From contig NZ_CP028904.1 of assembly GCF_001639105.2 (NCBI RefSeq), forward strand, positions 140,990 to 204,989: a DNA stretch of 64,000 nucleotides, in the 5' to 3' direction. A program made the translations under genes and the position numbers. Below are positions 17,925 to 27,200 of the stretch, piece after piece. The notes under the pieces were generated by a model that saw only the letters and a program-made list of their open reading frames with translations, was not told where the DNA came from and did not search any database. How positions within the stretch are numbered: position 1 is the stretch's first letter; each line of letters starts with the position of its first letter. Origin of the DNA: Azospirillum humicireducens. Lineage in GTDB: Bacteria > Pseudomonadota > Alphaproteobacteria > Azospirillales > Azospirillaceae.

Positions 17925-18698
17925 TCAACGCTTCTGGGTGACCAGATCGGCGGCCGCGACGATGCGCAGTCCTTCCGCCAGCAGGGCTTCGCGCACGGCG
18001 GTACCGATCGCGAGCGCCCCCGGCGTGTCGGAATGGAAGCAGATGGAATCGAAGGCGATGTCGATGTCGTCGCCCTCCACTGTCCGCACCTTGCCGTCGC
18101 GGCAGGCGCGGACGCATTTGTCGGCGACCTCCGCCGGGTCGAGCGGGCGCATGCGGCGGGCGAAGACGATCGAGCCGCTGCGGTCATAGTCGCGGTCGGC
18201 ATAGAATTCGCGGATGACCGGCAGGCCGGCCGCCTCGGCGACGGCGCAGGTCGCCGACACGTCCATGCAGAACAGCAGCGTGTCGGGGCTCGACTTCAGC
18301 AGCGCTTCGACCATCAGGCGGGACAGCGTCTCGTCCTTCGCCGCTTCCATGTAAAGCGCGCCATGCGGCTTGACATGCTGCAGCCGGGTGCCGTGACGGC
18401 GGGCGAATTCACGCAACGCGCCGACCTGGTAAAGGATGTCGTTCACCAGTTCTTCGGGCTTGGCCTGGATGACGCGGCGGCCGAAGCCCTGCAGGTCGCG
18501 GTAGCCGGGATGGGCGCCCAGCGCAACGCCGCGCTCCACCCCCAGCCGCACCACGCGATCCATCAGGTTGGGATCGCCTGCATGGAAGCCGGTGGCGACA
18601 TTGGCCGAGCTGATGAGGTCCATCAGCGCGTCGTCGGAGGCCTCACCGAGCGTCCACTGGCCGTACCCCTCGCCGAGGTCACAGTTGAGATCGACCAT
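17925..18698 (-). CDS. pxpA: 5-oxoprolinase subunit A (LamB/YcsF family)
   Basis: A 257-residue LamB/YcsF protein with the signature DLNCDLGEGYGQW, ANVATGFHAGDP, GAHPGYRDLQGFGRR and KPHGALYM. It is the first gene of the leftward pxp operon. ATG 18698 gives the usual N-terminus. A TTG at 18710 in frame has a better ribosome site (GGAG 18718-18721, seven-base spacing) and may be the real start, adding MART. The role in cleaving 5-oxoproline to glutamate is known for PxpABC; here it is inferred. Confidence 0.87.
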   Translation of the reverse strand: MVDLNCDLGEGYGQWTLGEASDDALMDLISSANVATGFHAGDPNLMDRVVRLGVERGVALGAHPGYRDLQGFGRRVIQAKPEELVNDILYQVGALREFARRHGTRLQHVKPHGALYMEAAKDETLSRLMVEALLKSSPDTLLFCMDVSATCAVAEAAGLPVIREFYADRDYDRSGSIVFARRMRPLDPAEVADKCVRACRDGKVRTVEGDDIDIAFDSICFHSDTPGALAIGTAVREALLAEGLRIVAAADLVTQKR

Positions 18699-18981
18699 TG
18701 TACGAGCCAACGCCTTACTCCCTTGCTTGCTTACGGAACCGGGGGCTCTCGAGCCCCAGGGATGAATCCGCGGAATGGCTGCCTTGCCATATGAGCGTAT
18801 GTTGTTCCCCAACCTTTGCAATTTCTAATTTCTGAGATTACTTTATCTATTTTTCCGCTGCCAAAATCCGCCTGAAAATCAGGCAAGACAGTGGAACGCC
18901 GCCGTTCCTACGGAAGCTTGGCCTGTACAGGATTTAGGCATATTCTGTTTTCTCGATAATTGACCATGCGAAAATCCGGGG
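18699..18981. promoter_or_regulatory. Divergent pxpA/LysR control region
   Basis: AT-richer than its flanks. Two inverted repeats stand out: CATATGAGCGTATG (18788-18801) and GCCTGAAAATCAGGC (18870-18884). Either could be the LysR site, since divergent LysR genes usually bind dyads between themselves and their target operon. No coding frame is convincing. Promoters on both strands are expected but I cannot fix their boxes. Confidence 0.45.
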
Positions 18982-19899
18982 ATGGCCATGCTGAATTTCC
19001 GCCATGTGAAATATTTCGTCGCCACCGCCAATCTGGGGCAGGTGTCGCGGGCGGCCCGGGAATTGTCGATTTCACAGTCGGCCATCACCTCCGCCATCAA
19101 GGAGCTGGAGGCGGAAGTGGGCGGGCGGCTGTTCGTCCGGACAGCACAGGGCATGGAGCTGACCGACACCGGCCGCCGCTTCCTCGCAGCGAGCCACCGA
19201 ATCATGGCGAGTGTGGAGGAGGCGCTGCATCCGGCCGATACGGCGGCGGAGGTGGCCGGCAGCCTGTCCATCGGCGCCAGCTATACCGTTCTCGGATATT
19301 TCCTGCCGCAACATCTGGAGCGGCTGGAGCGCCGCTATCCCAATCTGCGCATCCACATCCACGAACTGACGCGCGAGATGATCGAGGACAATCTGATCAC
19401 CGGCCGGCTCGACATGGCGGTGGTCCTGACCTCCAACATCAGCAATCCGGAGCTGACGACGGAAACGCTGATCGGAAGCCAGCGGCGCCTGTGGGTGCCG
19501 GCCGGGCACCGGCTGCTCGAACTGGATTCCGTCGGGTTGCAGGATGTGGCGGAGCATCCCTACATCATGTTGACCGTTGACGAGGCCGCCCATTGGACCA
19601 ACCGCTACTGGAGCGCCTCACCCTTCCGACCCAATGTGCGATTGCGCACCTCGTCGATCGAAGCCGTGCGTTCCACGGTCGCAAATGGTCAAGGCGTGAC
19701 CATCCTGTCCGACATGGTCTACCGGCCATGGTCGCTGGAAGGCAAACGCATCGAGACGATCATCATGCGTGAGCGGGTTCCGGCGATGGATGTCGGTTTG
19801 GCCTGGCGGCAAGGGGTCGAACTGACGCCAGCCATGCGCCTGTTCCGCACTCACTTCAGCGAGGTTTATCAAACTCCACAAAGTCGGATGCCGCGTTGA
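18982..19899 (+). CDS. LysR-family transcriptional regulator of the pxp operon
   Basis: A 305-residue LysR protein. The helix-turn-helix is at about 4-60 (NFRHVKYFVATANLGQVSRA, SISQSAITSAIKELEAEVGG). The effector domain begins near residue 93 (AGSLSIGASYTVLGYFLP) and includes GQGVTILSDMVYRPW. It is divergent from pxpA, the usual LysR arrangement, so it probably activates that operon in response to its substrate. ATG 18982 is used; ATG 18988 two codons later is equally possible. The coinducer is not deducible. Confidence 0.85.
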   Translation: MAMLNFRHVKYFVATANLGQVSRAARELSISQSAITSAIKELEAEVGGRLFVRTAQGMELTDTGRRFLAASHRIMASVEEALHPADTAAEVAGSLSIGASYTVLGYFLPQHLERLERRYPNLRIHIHELTREMIEDNLITGRLDMAVVLTSNISNPELTTETLIGSQRRLWVPAGHRLLELDSVGLQDVAEHPYIMLTVDEAAHWTNRYWSASPFRPNVRLRTSSIEAVRSTVANGQGVTILSDMVYRPWSLEGKRIETIIMRERVPAMDVGLAWRQGVELTPAMRLFRTHFSEVYQTPQSRMPR

Positions 19900-19983
19900 C
19901 CTGATCTGGGCCAGCCCACATCTCTTGCCTGCGGGCAAAAAACGATGTGTTATGCGACATCGCATGATGCTTTCAATGATTTC

Positions 19984-19999
19984 CATAATATATATTATG
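19984..19999. repeat. Perfect 16-bp AT palindrome
   Basis: CATAATATATATTATG is a perfect inverted repeat in an unusually AT-rich patch just before a transposase scar. It could be an operator or part of the scar. No function can be assigned. Confidence 0.5.
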
Positions 20000-20035
20000 T
20001 GCTGGAAATCTGCACGCGCAAAGTCGGAGAGTGCC

Positions 20036-20152
20036 TTTTCCCACTTCGAGGCGTTGGAGGGTTCTCTGAATGCCCATGGCCGGCCGCGGGCCTTCTACTC
20101 GGACAAATACTCGACGTTCCGGGTCTCGCAACGCGAGGCGAAGCGGCTCCGG
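20036..20152 (+). pseudogene. ISNCY-type transposase remnant (catalytic-core fragment)
   Basis: About 39 codons read FSHFEALEGSLNAHGRPRAF followed by YSDKYSTFRVSQREAK. This resembles the catalytic-core stretch of ISNCY-group transposases, where PVAFYSDKHxVFRV is followed by an AKGG segment. Both sides are unrelated sequence, so only a scar remains. It happens to be in frame with the downstream secreted-protein gene, making a long open frame from 19925 that should not be read as one protein. The surrounding 19900-20320 contains no other recognisable gene. Confidence 0.6.
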
Positions 20153-20320
20153 TACTTGACCGCGCCGCCGAGCCGAATCCCAACGCAGCCATGCCAGATA
20201 TGCAGAAGAAGCCCGATGGCCAAACTACACGGCCAAGCCGAAGCTACCTCTCTGACAGTCCTACTTTGTGCAAACCACTGGTATTTCTATCCGGTGGCAA
20301 AATTTTCCATGTTGGAGGTG

Positions 20321-20842
20321 ATGGTGGCATTGCGGCTTTTTGTGTTACCGGCTCTACTGATCGCAGCGAATATTCCTCTTGCGCAGGCCAACGGATACGC
20401 AAAGGAGTATTTGCAACGTGTGCGTCCTGGAATGTCGGAGGCGAGCGTTCGCGGAATATTTTCGGAAATACGGTGTGATGAAGTTAGAGAGAGGCTTCAT
20501 CAAGACCGTGTGAATGGCAAGACCCAAGACCGCCTAAATTTAGAATGTGTCGCACGTAACCTTTACTCTCCTTACAGCGTCGATTTCTCTCCATTGTCAG
20601 AGGGGCGGAAGGCTCAGTCGATCAGGTATTTTTGGATTGATGTTAGAGACGAAGATATGATTGCCGTAGAGGTCGCAGAGACCATTGGCCTACCGATGGT
20701 AAAAAAGGAATGGCAGAATACGTTAGGTAAAATATATCCGTGTTGGTTCTTTGAGAATAATGCCGTCAGAGCGCCTCTATGTCATAACAGCGAAGATGAA
20801 GGGTATCGGGTATGGCACTTGGGTTACACAGCAAAGCGCTAG
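20321..20842 (+). CDS. Orphan secreted protein of unknown function
   Basis: About 173 residues. A signal peptide is clear (MVALRLFVLPALLIAANIPL, cleavage near AQANG). The mature part has YLQRVRPGMSEASVRGIF, four cysteines and a Tyr/Trp-rich end. I recognise no family; the RPGMSEASVRGI segment is faintly like the start of SmpA/BamE-type or other small envelope proteins. GGAGG (20314-20318) precedes either ATG 20321 or GTG 20324. Base composition from ~20450 on is clearly more AT-rich than neighbours and codon use differs, so it was probably acquired along with the flanking transposase scars. Confidence 0.6.
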   Translation: MVALRLFVLPALLIAANIPLAQANGYAKEYLQRVRPGMSEASVRGIFSEIRCDEVRERLHQDRVNGKTQDRLNLECVARNLYSPYSVDFSPLSEGRKAQSIRYFWIDVRDEDMIAVEVAETIGLPMVKKEWQNTLGKIYPCWFFENNAVRAPLCHNSEDEGYRVWHLGYTAKR

Positions 20843-20947
20843 ACCGGCGGCGCATGACAATTAGCAAGGCCTTTGTGTGCATCGATCGACAGACCTAGCT
20901 ACAGTATAGCCGCATCAGCAAGCAACCTATGATGGAGCACTTGATGC

Positions 20948-21027
20948 GGCTCTGTTGCAAACTTTTGCTGTAGGCGCGAGATGATTATTACGGCATCACA
21001 GCCGATGCTATGCGTCCTGGACTTCGA
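20948..21027 (-). mobile_element. IS6-family element, 3' end remnant with terminal inverted repeat
   Basis: GGCTCTGTTGCAAA (20948-20961) is an IS6/IS26-type terminal repeat. The following ~65 bases (GAGATGAT...GGCATCAC...GCTATGCGTCCTGG) match the reverse complement of the IS6 3' end at 55425-55503. The interior of the element lies to the right and ends abruptly at ~21027. A 10-bp inverted repeat (AGCCGCATCA 20908-20917 and TGATGCGGCT 20942-20951) overlaps the tip. Confidence 0.75.
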
Positions 21028-21131
21028 GCCGCATCGCGGTCACTGTCCTGGACCGCGCCAAGCGCCTCAATCGTGTCGCGGAACAGCCGCATCAACCGGC
21101 CGATATCGCGCGTCGTGGCGGCGCCGGTCAT
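20988..21131 (-). pseudogene. Short truncated frame running into the IS6 end
   Basis: Forty-seven codons from ATG 21131 (MTGAATTRDIGRLMRLFRDT...) whose last residues are encoded by the IS6 tip. It is probably the head of a gene cut by the insertion. I recognise no family. The rest of 20843-21165 holds only the IS6 end. Confidence 0.3.
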
Positions 21132-21165
21132 CGTACGCCGCTGCAGATCAGTGCCGGTCCCGGCG

Positions 21166-23100
21166 TCACGCCGCCGTCGGCCCGCGTATCTCGGCCGGCA
21201 AGTCCAGGGTGACGGCGGTCCCGCCCGAGCCGGACTGGATGTCGAGCGTCCCGCCCAAGGCCTCCGCCCGCCGGCGCATGTTTCCCAAACCGTAACTGCC
21301 CGGCCGGCTGGCCACCCCGCCCTGCCCCTGATCACGCAGGCACAGGCGCACGCCATGGCCTGGCAGCGGGGACGGCCCGGCCTCGATGGTCAGTGTGGAG
21401 GAGCCGCTGTGGCGGGCGGCGTTGATCGAAGCCTCCTGCAGGATGCGGAAGATGTTGAGGGTGGCGCCGGGGTGCAGCCCCTTCACCTCCGGCAGGACGC
21501 CCGCCCGCCACACCAGCGTCATGCCCTGGGCCATGAGCTGCGGCTCGATGCGTTCGCGGAACAGGGCGAGCATCACGCCGAGATCGTCGCCCGAATTCTC
21601 CAGCGACGCCACCACCAGCCGGAGGTCGGCCAGCGCCCCGCCGACCGAGAGGGCGACCTCGCCCGAGGATTCCCCGCGCAGCTCGCACAGCGCCAGGATC
21701 GAGACGAGTTGGCCGGCGATGCCGTCGTGCAGGTCGCTCATCAGGCGCACCCGCTCGGCCTCCAGCACGGCGGCCTTGGCCTGCTGCTGCTCGCGGGCGA
21801 AGCTGCGGCGCAGGGCGCGCTCGGCGGCGGCCACCTCGTTCTTCAGGCGTTGGCTGAACTGGTCCAGCACGTTCATGGTCTGGGCGAAGCGCCAGATCAG
21901 CACCGCGGAGACGACCGCCATGATGACGGGCCAGGCGAAGCGGCCGAGCAGCACCCGGTTTTCCCCCAGGGAGTCGCGGGTGAGCAGAATGTCATGCACC
22001 GCGATGACCAGATTGAACAGGAAGGCGCCGGCCAGGGCCGTGGCCGCGATGTCGCGCTCGCGGAACGCCACGCGCACCACCACGGACAGCACCCACAGGG
22101 CGGCGACGCTCATGAGCGGAAAATAGACGGTCGTCAGCAGCCAGCGGTGCAGATCGACCGGGAGGGTGAGGAAGCTGACGGCGACCAGGAAGGGCGGCAG
22201 CAGGAAGGCGCCGAGAGGGACCGGGAGCGGGCGGTGGACGAACAGCAGCGCCATGGGCAGGACGAGGCAGGTGGTCAGGAAGCGGGTGTGGTTGATCAGT
22301 TGCAGGGTGGTTTCGCCCAGCACCCCATCGCCCAGGACCGCCGGCAGCGACACGGCGGCGTGCGACAGGATAACGAGGCTGGTCACCAGGAAGACCTGCT
22401 CCCGACGGCAGGCGAGCCAGATCATGAACAGCGACAGGCCCATGGTGATGTGCCAGCCGTCGAGCATCCGTTGCAGGGTCGCGAACAGGAACCGCCGCCT
22501 GTCATAGTCCGGGCGCAGCAGGGAGTCGGGCCCGATGGCGACGCGGTCGAGGAAGGCGCTGACGACGCCGCGCTTGGACAGCGCGATCTCGAACTCGTTC
22601 AGGCCGGGATGCAGACCCGGCACCGTCACCAGGAATGGAACATTGCCCGAGACATCCGCTTCCGCCCGCGTCCAGGCACTGGAGGCGAGGAAAACCCCGT
22701 TCAGGGAAACGGTGAGCACGCCCTGGAACGAGGGCGCATAGAAGGACATGACGCCCCGATCCGCGGGTCGGGCGGCCGGATCGTAGCGGTATGCGATGCG
22801 GAAGGTGACGGCACAGCCCTCCACGGCCGCCGTGGTCGGGCAGCGGTAGGGCAGAAGCACCGGCGTCCAGGCGGCCGGGCCGCCGGGCTGGTCGCCGGGC
22901 ACCGCCAGCAACGCCTCGCCGATGAACAGGGCTGCCGCATCGTCGGACAGGGTGGGACCGATGACGAAGGCGAGGACGGTGAGGACGGGAATCAGGATCG
23001 CCAGGGTCAGGGCGGACCGCCATGCCCAGGCCGGCCGGGACAGCGGGGCTGGCGCCGCCGCATCACCGCTCATGACCGGAACGGCGTCCGTCGACGGCAT
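21166..23100 (-). CDS. Membrane sensor histidine kinase, NarX/DesK-like (HisKA_3) type
   Basis: 644 residues. An N-terminal membrane segment (about 27-48), then an extracytoplasmic region of ~150 residues (jelly-roll-like, as in 7TMR-DISM receptors) and about seven hydrophobic helices (roughly 215-410). A coiled linker leads to the dimerisation domain with phosphoacceptor His458 in LMSDLHDGIAGQLV. The ATPase domain has the N-box ILQEASINAARHS and GLGNMRRRAEALGG. It starts ten bases after the response-regulator stop, same direction. The pair is divergent from the two-partner secretion genes and so may control them. The signal is unknown. Confidence 0.85.
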   Translation of the reverse strand: MPSTDAVPVMSGDAAAPAPLSRPAWAWRSALTLAILIPVLTVLAFVIGPTLSDDAAALFIGEALLAVPGDQPGGPAAWTPVLLPYRCPTTAAVEGCAVTFRIAYRYDPAARPADRGVMSFYAPSFQGVLTVSLNGVFLASSAWTRAEADVSGNVPFLVTVPGLHPGLNEFEIALSKRGVVSAFLDRVAIGPDSLLRPDYDRRRFLFATLQRMLDGWHITMGLSLFMIWLACRREQVFLVTSLVILSHAAVSLPAVLGDGVLGETTLQLINHTRFLTTCLVLPMALLFVHRPLPVPLGAFLLPPFLVAVSFLTLPVDLHRWLLTTVYFPLMSVAALWVLSVVVRVAFRERDIAATALAGAFLFNLVIAVHDILLTRDSLGENRVLLGRFAWPVIMAVVSAVLIWRFAQTMNVLDQFSQRLKNEVAAAERALRRSFAREQQQAKAAVLEAERVRLMSDLHDGIAGQLVSILALCELRGESSGEVALSVGGALADLRLVVASLENSGDDLGVMLALFRERIEPQLMAQGMTLVWRAGVLPEVKGLHPGATLNIFRILQEASINAARHSGSSTLTIEAGPSPLPGHGVRLCLRDQGQGGVASRPGSYGLGNMRRRAEALGGTLDIQSGSGGTAVTLDLPAEIRGPTAA

Positions 23101-23109
23101 GCCGGACGC

Positions 23110-23823
23110 TCAGCCCTTCAGGTCGATGATGTTGTGGTTGATCGCGGCGAACACCGCCTCGCCGCGCGAATTCACCTCCAGCTTGCGATAGATGTTCTTG
23201 ACGTGGGTCAGCACCGTGTTGCGGGAGATGCCCAGCCGTTCCGCGATGTCGCTGTAGGTCAATCCCTTGGCGACCCCCCACAGGATGTCGGTCTCCCGCT
23301 CGGTCAGCGCCGGGACCGGCACGGACGGCGGCGCGGCTGACGGGGCGCCCGATGGGGCGTCCGGCCTGTTCTGGACACGGCGGACGATGGTGCGGGCGAT
23401 GGAGGTCGAGATCGGCGAACGCCCGGCCACGAGGTCGAGCACGGAGCCGACCAGATCGATCGCCGCCGAATCCTTCAGGATATAGCCGGCGGCTCCCGCC
23501 TCTATGGCGGTCAGCACGCTGCGCTCGTCCCCCAGCACGGAGACCACCATGATCTCCATGGCCGGGTAGAGCCGCCGGGTCTCGTGAATCAGCTCCAGCC
23601 CGTTGCCGTCCGGCAGCTTCAGGTCGGTGACCAGCACCGCCGGCACATGGGCGGCGCACAGCGCGCGGGCTTCCGCCAGCGTGGCCGCAGCGGCCACCAG
23701 CTCCAGCCGGTCGGCGGCGCGCAGGATCGCGGACATGCGCTCGCGGATCGGACGGTCGTCCTCCACCAGCAGGACCCGGATGCGGTGGTCCGGCGACGGG
23801 GGGGCCTGCAACTCACTGGTCAC
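23110..23823 (-). CDS. Response regulator, NarL/LuxR type
   Basis: 237 residues. The receiver has phosphoacceptor Asp67 (VLVTDLKLPDGNG) and the conserved lysine in AAGYILKDSA. After a Pro/Ala-rich linker comes a LuxR helix-turn-helix (LTERETDILWGVAKGLTYSD, IAERLGISRNTVLTHVKNIY). The start is a GTG at 23823 without a clear ribosome site. It is cotranscribed with the kinase. Its likely target promoters are in the 440-base gap before the large exoprotein gene. Confidence 0.87.
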   Translation of the reverse strand: MTSELQAPPSPDHRIRVLLVEDDRPIRERMSAILRAADRLELVAAAATLAEARALCAAHVPAVLVTDLKLPDGNGLELIHETRRLYPAMEIMVVSVLGDERSVLTAIEAGAAGYILKDSAAIDLVGSVLDLVAGRSPISTSIARTIVRRVQNRPDAPSGAPSAAPPSVPVPALTERETDILWGVAKGLTYSDIAERLGISRNTVLTHVKNIYRKLEVNSRGEAVFAAINHNIIDLKG

Positions 23824-24263
23824 GACAGGGGGAACGCCTTTCGTCCAAGGAGGGTCGTGTCTTGGCCTGCCGCCGCAGGATAGGAAGTTTCGCGAAACCC
23901 TGGCAATAGCCGAATACGGGTCGAAGGCGCGGACGGCGCCCTCATGAGGAGACTAGCCGCAGCGGGTTCGCCGCGGCATCCCACAAACATGTGAGGCGGC
24001 ACTGCCGCCCTCCCCCGCTCCCCTCACACGATGTTGGGATACCGCGGCATGGCGGGGCTGATTATGGTTGTGCCGCATGTCGCCCAATCCTCCGCAACGG
24101 GAACCGGACCCGACGGAGCGGCCGGAGGCGGCCCCAATCAGCATCGCGCCGATCCTCGGCCCGGGCACAGCGGCCTGACGCCCGGAACCGGGCGGGAGCC
24201 GCCGCATCCGGGCCGGGCGGACAGCCTATGCCAAATCAAAAGACTGCAAACAGGGGTGAGCGG
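23824..24263. promoter_or_regulatory. Divergent region between response regulator and exoprotein gene
   Basis: 440 bases without a credible gene. GTTTCGCGAAAC (23887-23898) is a perfect 12-bp palindrome. The ribosome site GGGGTGAG (24253-24260) serves the exoprotein ATG at 24264. An open frame from 23991 continues into the exoprotein, but its residues before the signal peptide are low-complexity and it lacks a better start. Promoter boxes could not be fixed. Confidence 0.45.
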
Positions 24264-27200
24264 ATGACCAGCGTCGATTCCCAAGCGTTCCGCAGGGCCG
24301 GATCGTCGAGCCGGCCATCGCGGCGGCTGCAGATCCTGATGGCGAGCGTCGCCCTGCTGGCGGGCCGGGAAAGCACGGCCCTGGCGCAGGCCCTGCCAAG
24401 CGGGCCGTCCGTCGCCGCCGGCTCGGTGTCCATCTCGACGCCGTCGGGCACCAGCCTGATCGTCGACCAGTCCTCCCCCAACGCAGTCGTCAACTGGCAG
24501 TCCTTCTCCATCGGGGCGGGGAACACGGTCCACGTCAACAACGGCGGCGGCGCCACGCTCAACCGCGTCACCGGCAACGTCCCCTCGCGCCTCGACGGCA
24601 GCCTGACCGCCACCGGCTCGGTCTATCTGATAAATCCCGCAGGCGTCGCGGTCGGACCCGGCGGGCGGGTCGCCACCGGCGGATCCTTCGTCGCCTCCAC
24701 CCTGGATGTCCGCGACGCCGAGTTCCTGAAGGGCGGCGACAAGACCTTCTCGGGCACGTCCAAGGCGACGGTGACCAATGCCGGGTCGATCGGCTCGCTG
24801 GGCGGCGACGTGGCGCTGATCGCGCGGGCGGTCGATAACAGCGGCACCATCGCGGCGCCCAAGGGCACGGCGGCGCTGGCCGCCGGCTACGAGGTGCTGG
24901 CGCGGGATGGCGCGGTCAACGGCGGCAAGTTCCAGGTCAAGGTCGGCGGGGCGGACACCGAGGCGAAGACCACCGGCACCATCACCGCGGCGGTGGCCGA
25001 GCTGCGCGCCAACGGCGGCAACGTCTACGCGCTGGCCGGCAACACCGGCGGCGTCATCGCGGCGACCGGCACGGCGACGAGCGGCGGGCGGGTCTACCTG
25101 ACCGCGGGCGACGACGGCGCGGTCGAGGCCGGCGGCACCATCGCCGCCACGCGGACGATGGAGACTGGCGCCACGCAGGGCGGCGACATCCGGGTGTCGG
25201 GCGGACGCGCCACGGTCAGCGGCACGCTGACGGCCAGGGGATCGTCGGCGCCGCCCATTCCCGGCGTCAAGCCGGCGCGGGGTGCCGGCGGCACCGTGGC
25301 GGTGACGGGCCGGACGGTGACGGTGGCCGGAACCGCCACGGTGGACGCCAGCGGCTCCAGCGGCGGCGCCGTGGCGATCGGCGGCGACTGGCAGGGCGGC
25401 AAGGATGCGGGGACGAAGACGCTGGCCGAGACGGTGGCCAACGCCGCGACCACCAGCGTCGCGGCCGGGGCGCGGCTGTCGGCGGATGGAAGCGCCGGGA
25501 ACGGCGGCAGCGTCGTGGTGTGGTCGGACGAGCGCACGGAGTTCGCCGGCACGATCAGCGCGCGGGGCGACGGCGTGGGCGCCGACGGAAGCGCCGGGAA
25601 CGGCGGTCGGGCCGAGGTGTCGGGCAAGGCGGTGCTGTCGTTCCAGGGGACCGCCGACCTGCGGGCCGGGCGGGACGGGGCCGGACGGACGGGGTCGCTG
25701 CTGCTCGATCCCTACGACCTGACGATCTCCAACGGCACCGACAGCGGCGTGTCGGGCTTCAGTGCCACCGGCAACGACAGCGTGCTCAGCGCCGGCACGC
25801 TGACGGCGGCGCTGGGGACGGCCAACGTGACGGTCTCCACCGGGTCGGGCGGCAGCCAGGAGGGCAACATCACCGTGGCGGCGCCGGTGTCATGGTCGGC
25901 CGACACGGCCCTGACGCTCCAGGCCGCCGGGAACATCGCGGTCAACGCCGCGGTGACGGCGACGGGCAGCAGCGCCGGGCTGGTGCTGGAACATGGCGCC
26001 GGCAAGGACTACAGCGTCGCCGCGCCGATCACCCTGTCGGGATCGAACGCCACGCTGCAGATCGGCCCGACCGGCGACCTCACGAGCTATACCCTGCTGC
26101 ACGACATGAGTGCTTTCGCCCAATTGAACAATGACCCGATCGGAAACTACGCACTGGCCCAGAGCCTGAATGCCGACGGCACCACCTACACCGACAGCCC
26201 GGTCAATAGCGCGTTCTTCGGCACCTTCGCCGGGCTTGGCAACAGCATCTCCAACCTGACCATCAACGCGCTGTCCGCGGACGGGGTCGGCCTGTTTTAC
26301 GATGCCGGGACCGGATCGGTCATCCGCGATCTGACTCTGACCGGGACCGTGACGGGCGCGGAACACACCGGCGGGCTGGCGGGGTATAGCCGCGGCCTCA
26401 TCAGGAACGTCAACACCGCGGTGACGGTGACGGGCACCAACCATGTCGGCGGGCTGGCCGGCGAGATGACCGGGGGCAGCGTCATCGACTCGTCCGCCAC
26501 GGGCGCGGTGAACGGAGCATCCTACCTCGGTGGACTGATCGGCAGTCTCGGAAATCAGGGCGTCACACTGACCCGGACCCATGCCACCGGGACCGTCACC
26601 AGCACTGCGAGCGGCGTACAATCCTACATTGGCGGGCTGGTCGGCAACAACGACGGCACGCCCATCGTGTCCTCCTACGCCACCGGCGACGTGAGGAAGA
26701 GCTCGGGCCCAAGCAACTACTCGGGCGGGCTGGTCGGCCGGAACCGGGGCGACATAAGCAATGCCTATGCCACCGGCCAGGTTGGCAACGCCGAAGCGGG
26801 CACCGTCGGCGGCCTGATCGGGCAGAACGTCAGCGGCGCGCTGTCGAAGGTGTATGCGACCGGCTCCGTCACCGGCACCAATCAAGTCGGCGGCCTGATC
26901 GGATCGAACAACGGCACCGTGACGCAAGCCTACGCCACCGGCGCGGTGCGCGGTGGGGGCACCGACGTCGGCGGCCTGATCGGACATGACGGCGGCACCG
27001 TGACCGCCTCCTATTGGGATACGGAGACCACCGGGCAGGCCAGCTCGGCCGGCGGCAGCGGGGTGGTCGGCCTGACCACGGCGCAGGCGCGGGGCCGGAG
27101 CAATTACGCCGGTTGGGACTTCACCACCGACTGGTATCAGGAGGGCGACCTGCGCCCGATCGGCCGGTGGGAGGCATCGGCGGACGGCACCATCACCAAC

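Noticed and set aside
19925..20842. A single 305-residue protein spanning transposase remnant and secreted protein
   Set aside because: The two parts are unrelated; a signal peptide and ribosome site begin at 20314-20324.
21010..23340. A 776-residue plus-strand frame opposite the histidine kinase
   Set aside because: Shadow of the kinase gene; no recognisable domain, Gln/His/Arg-rich.
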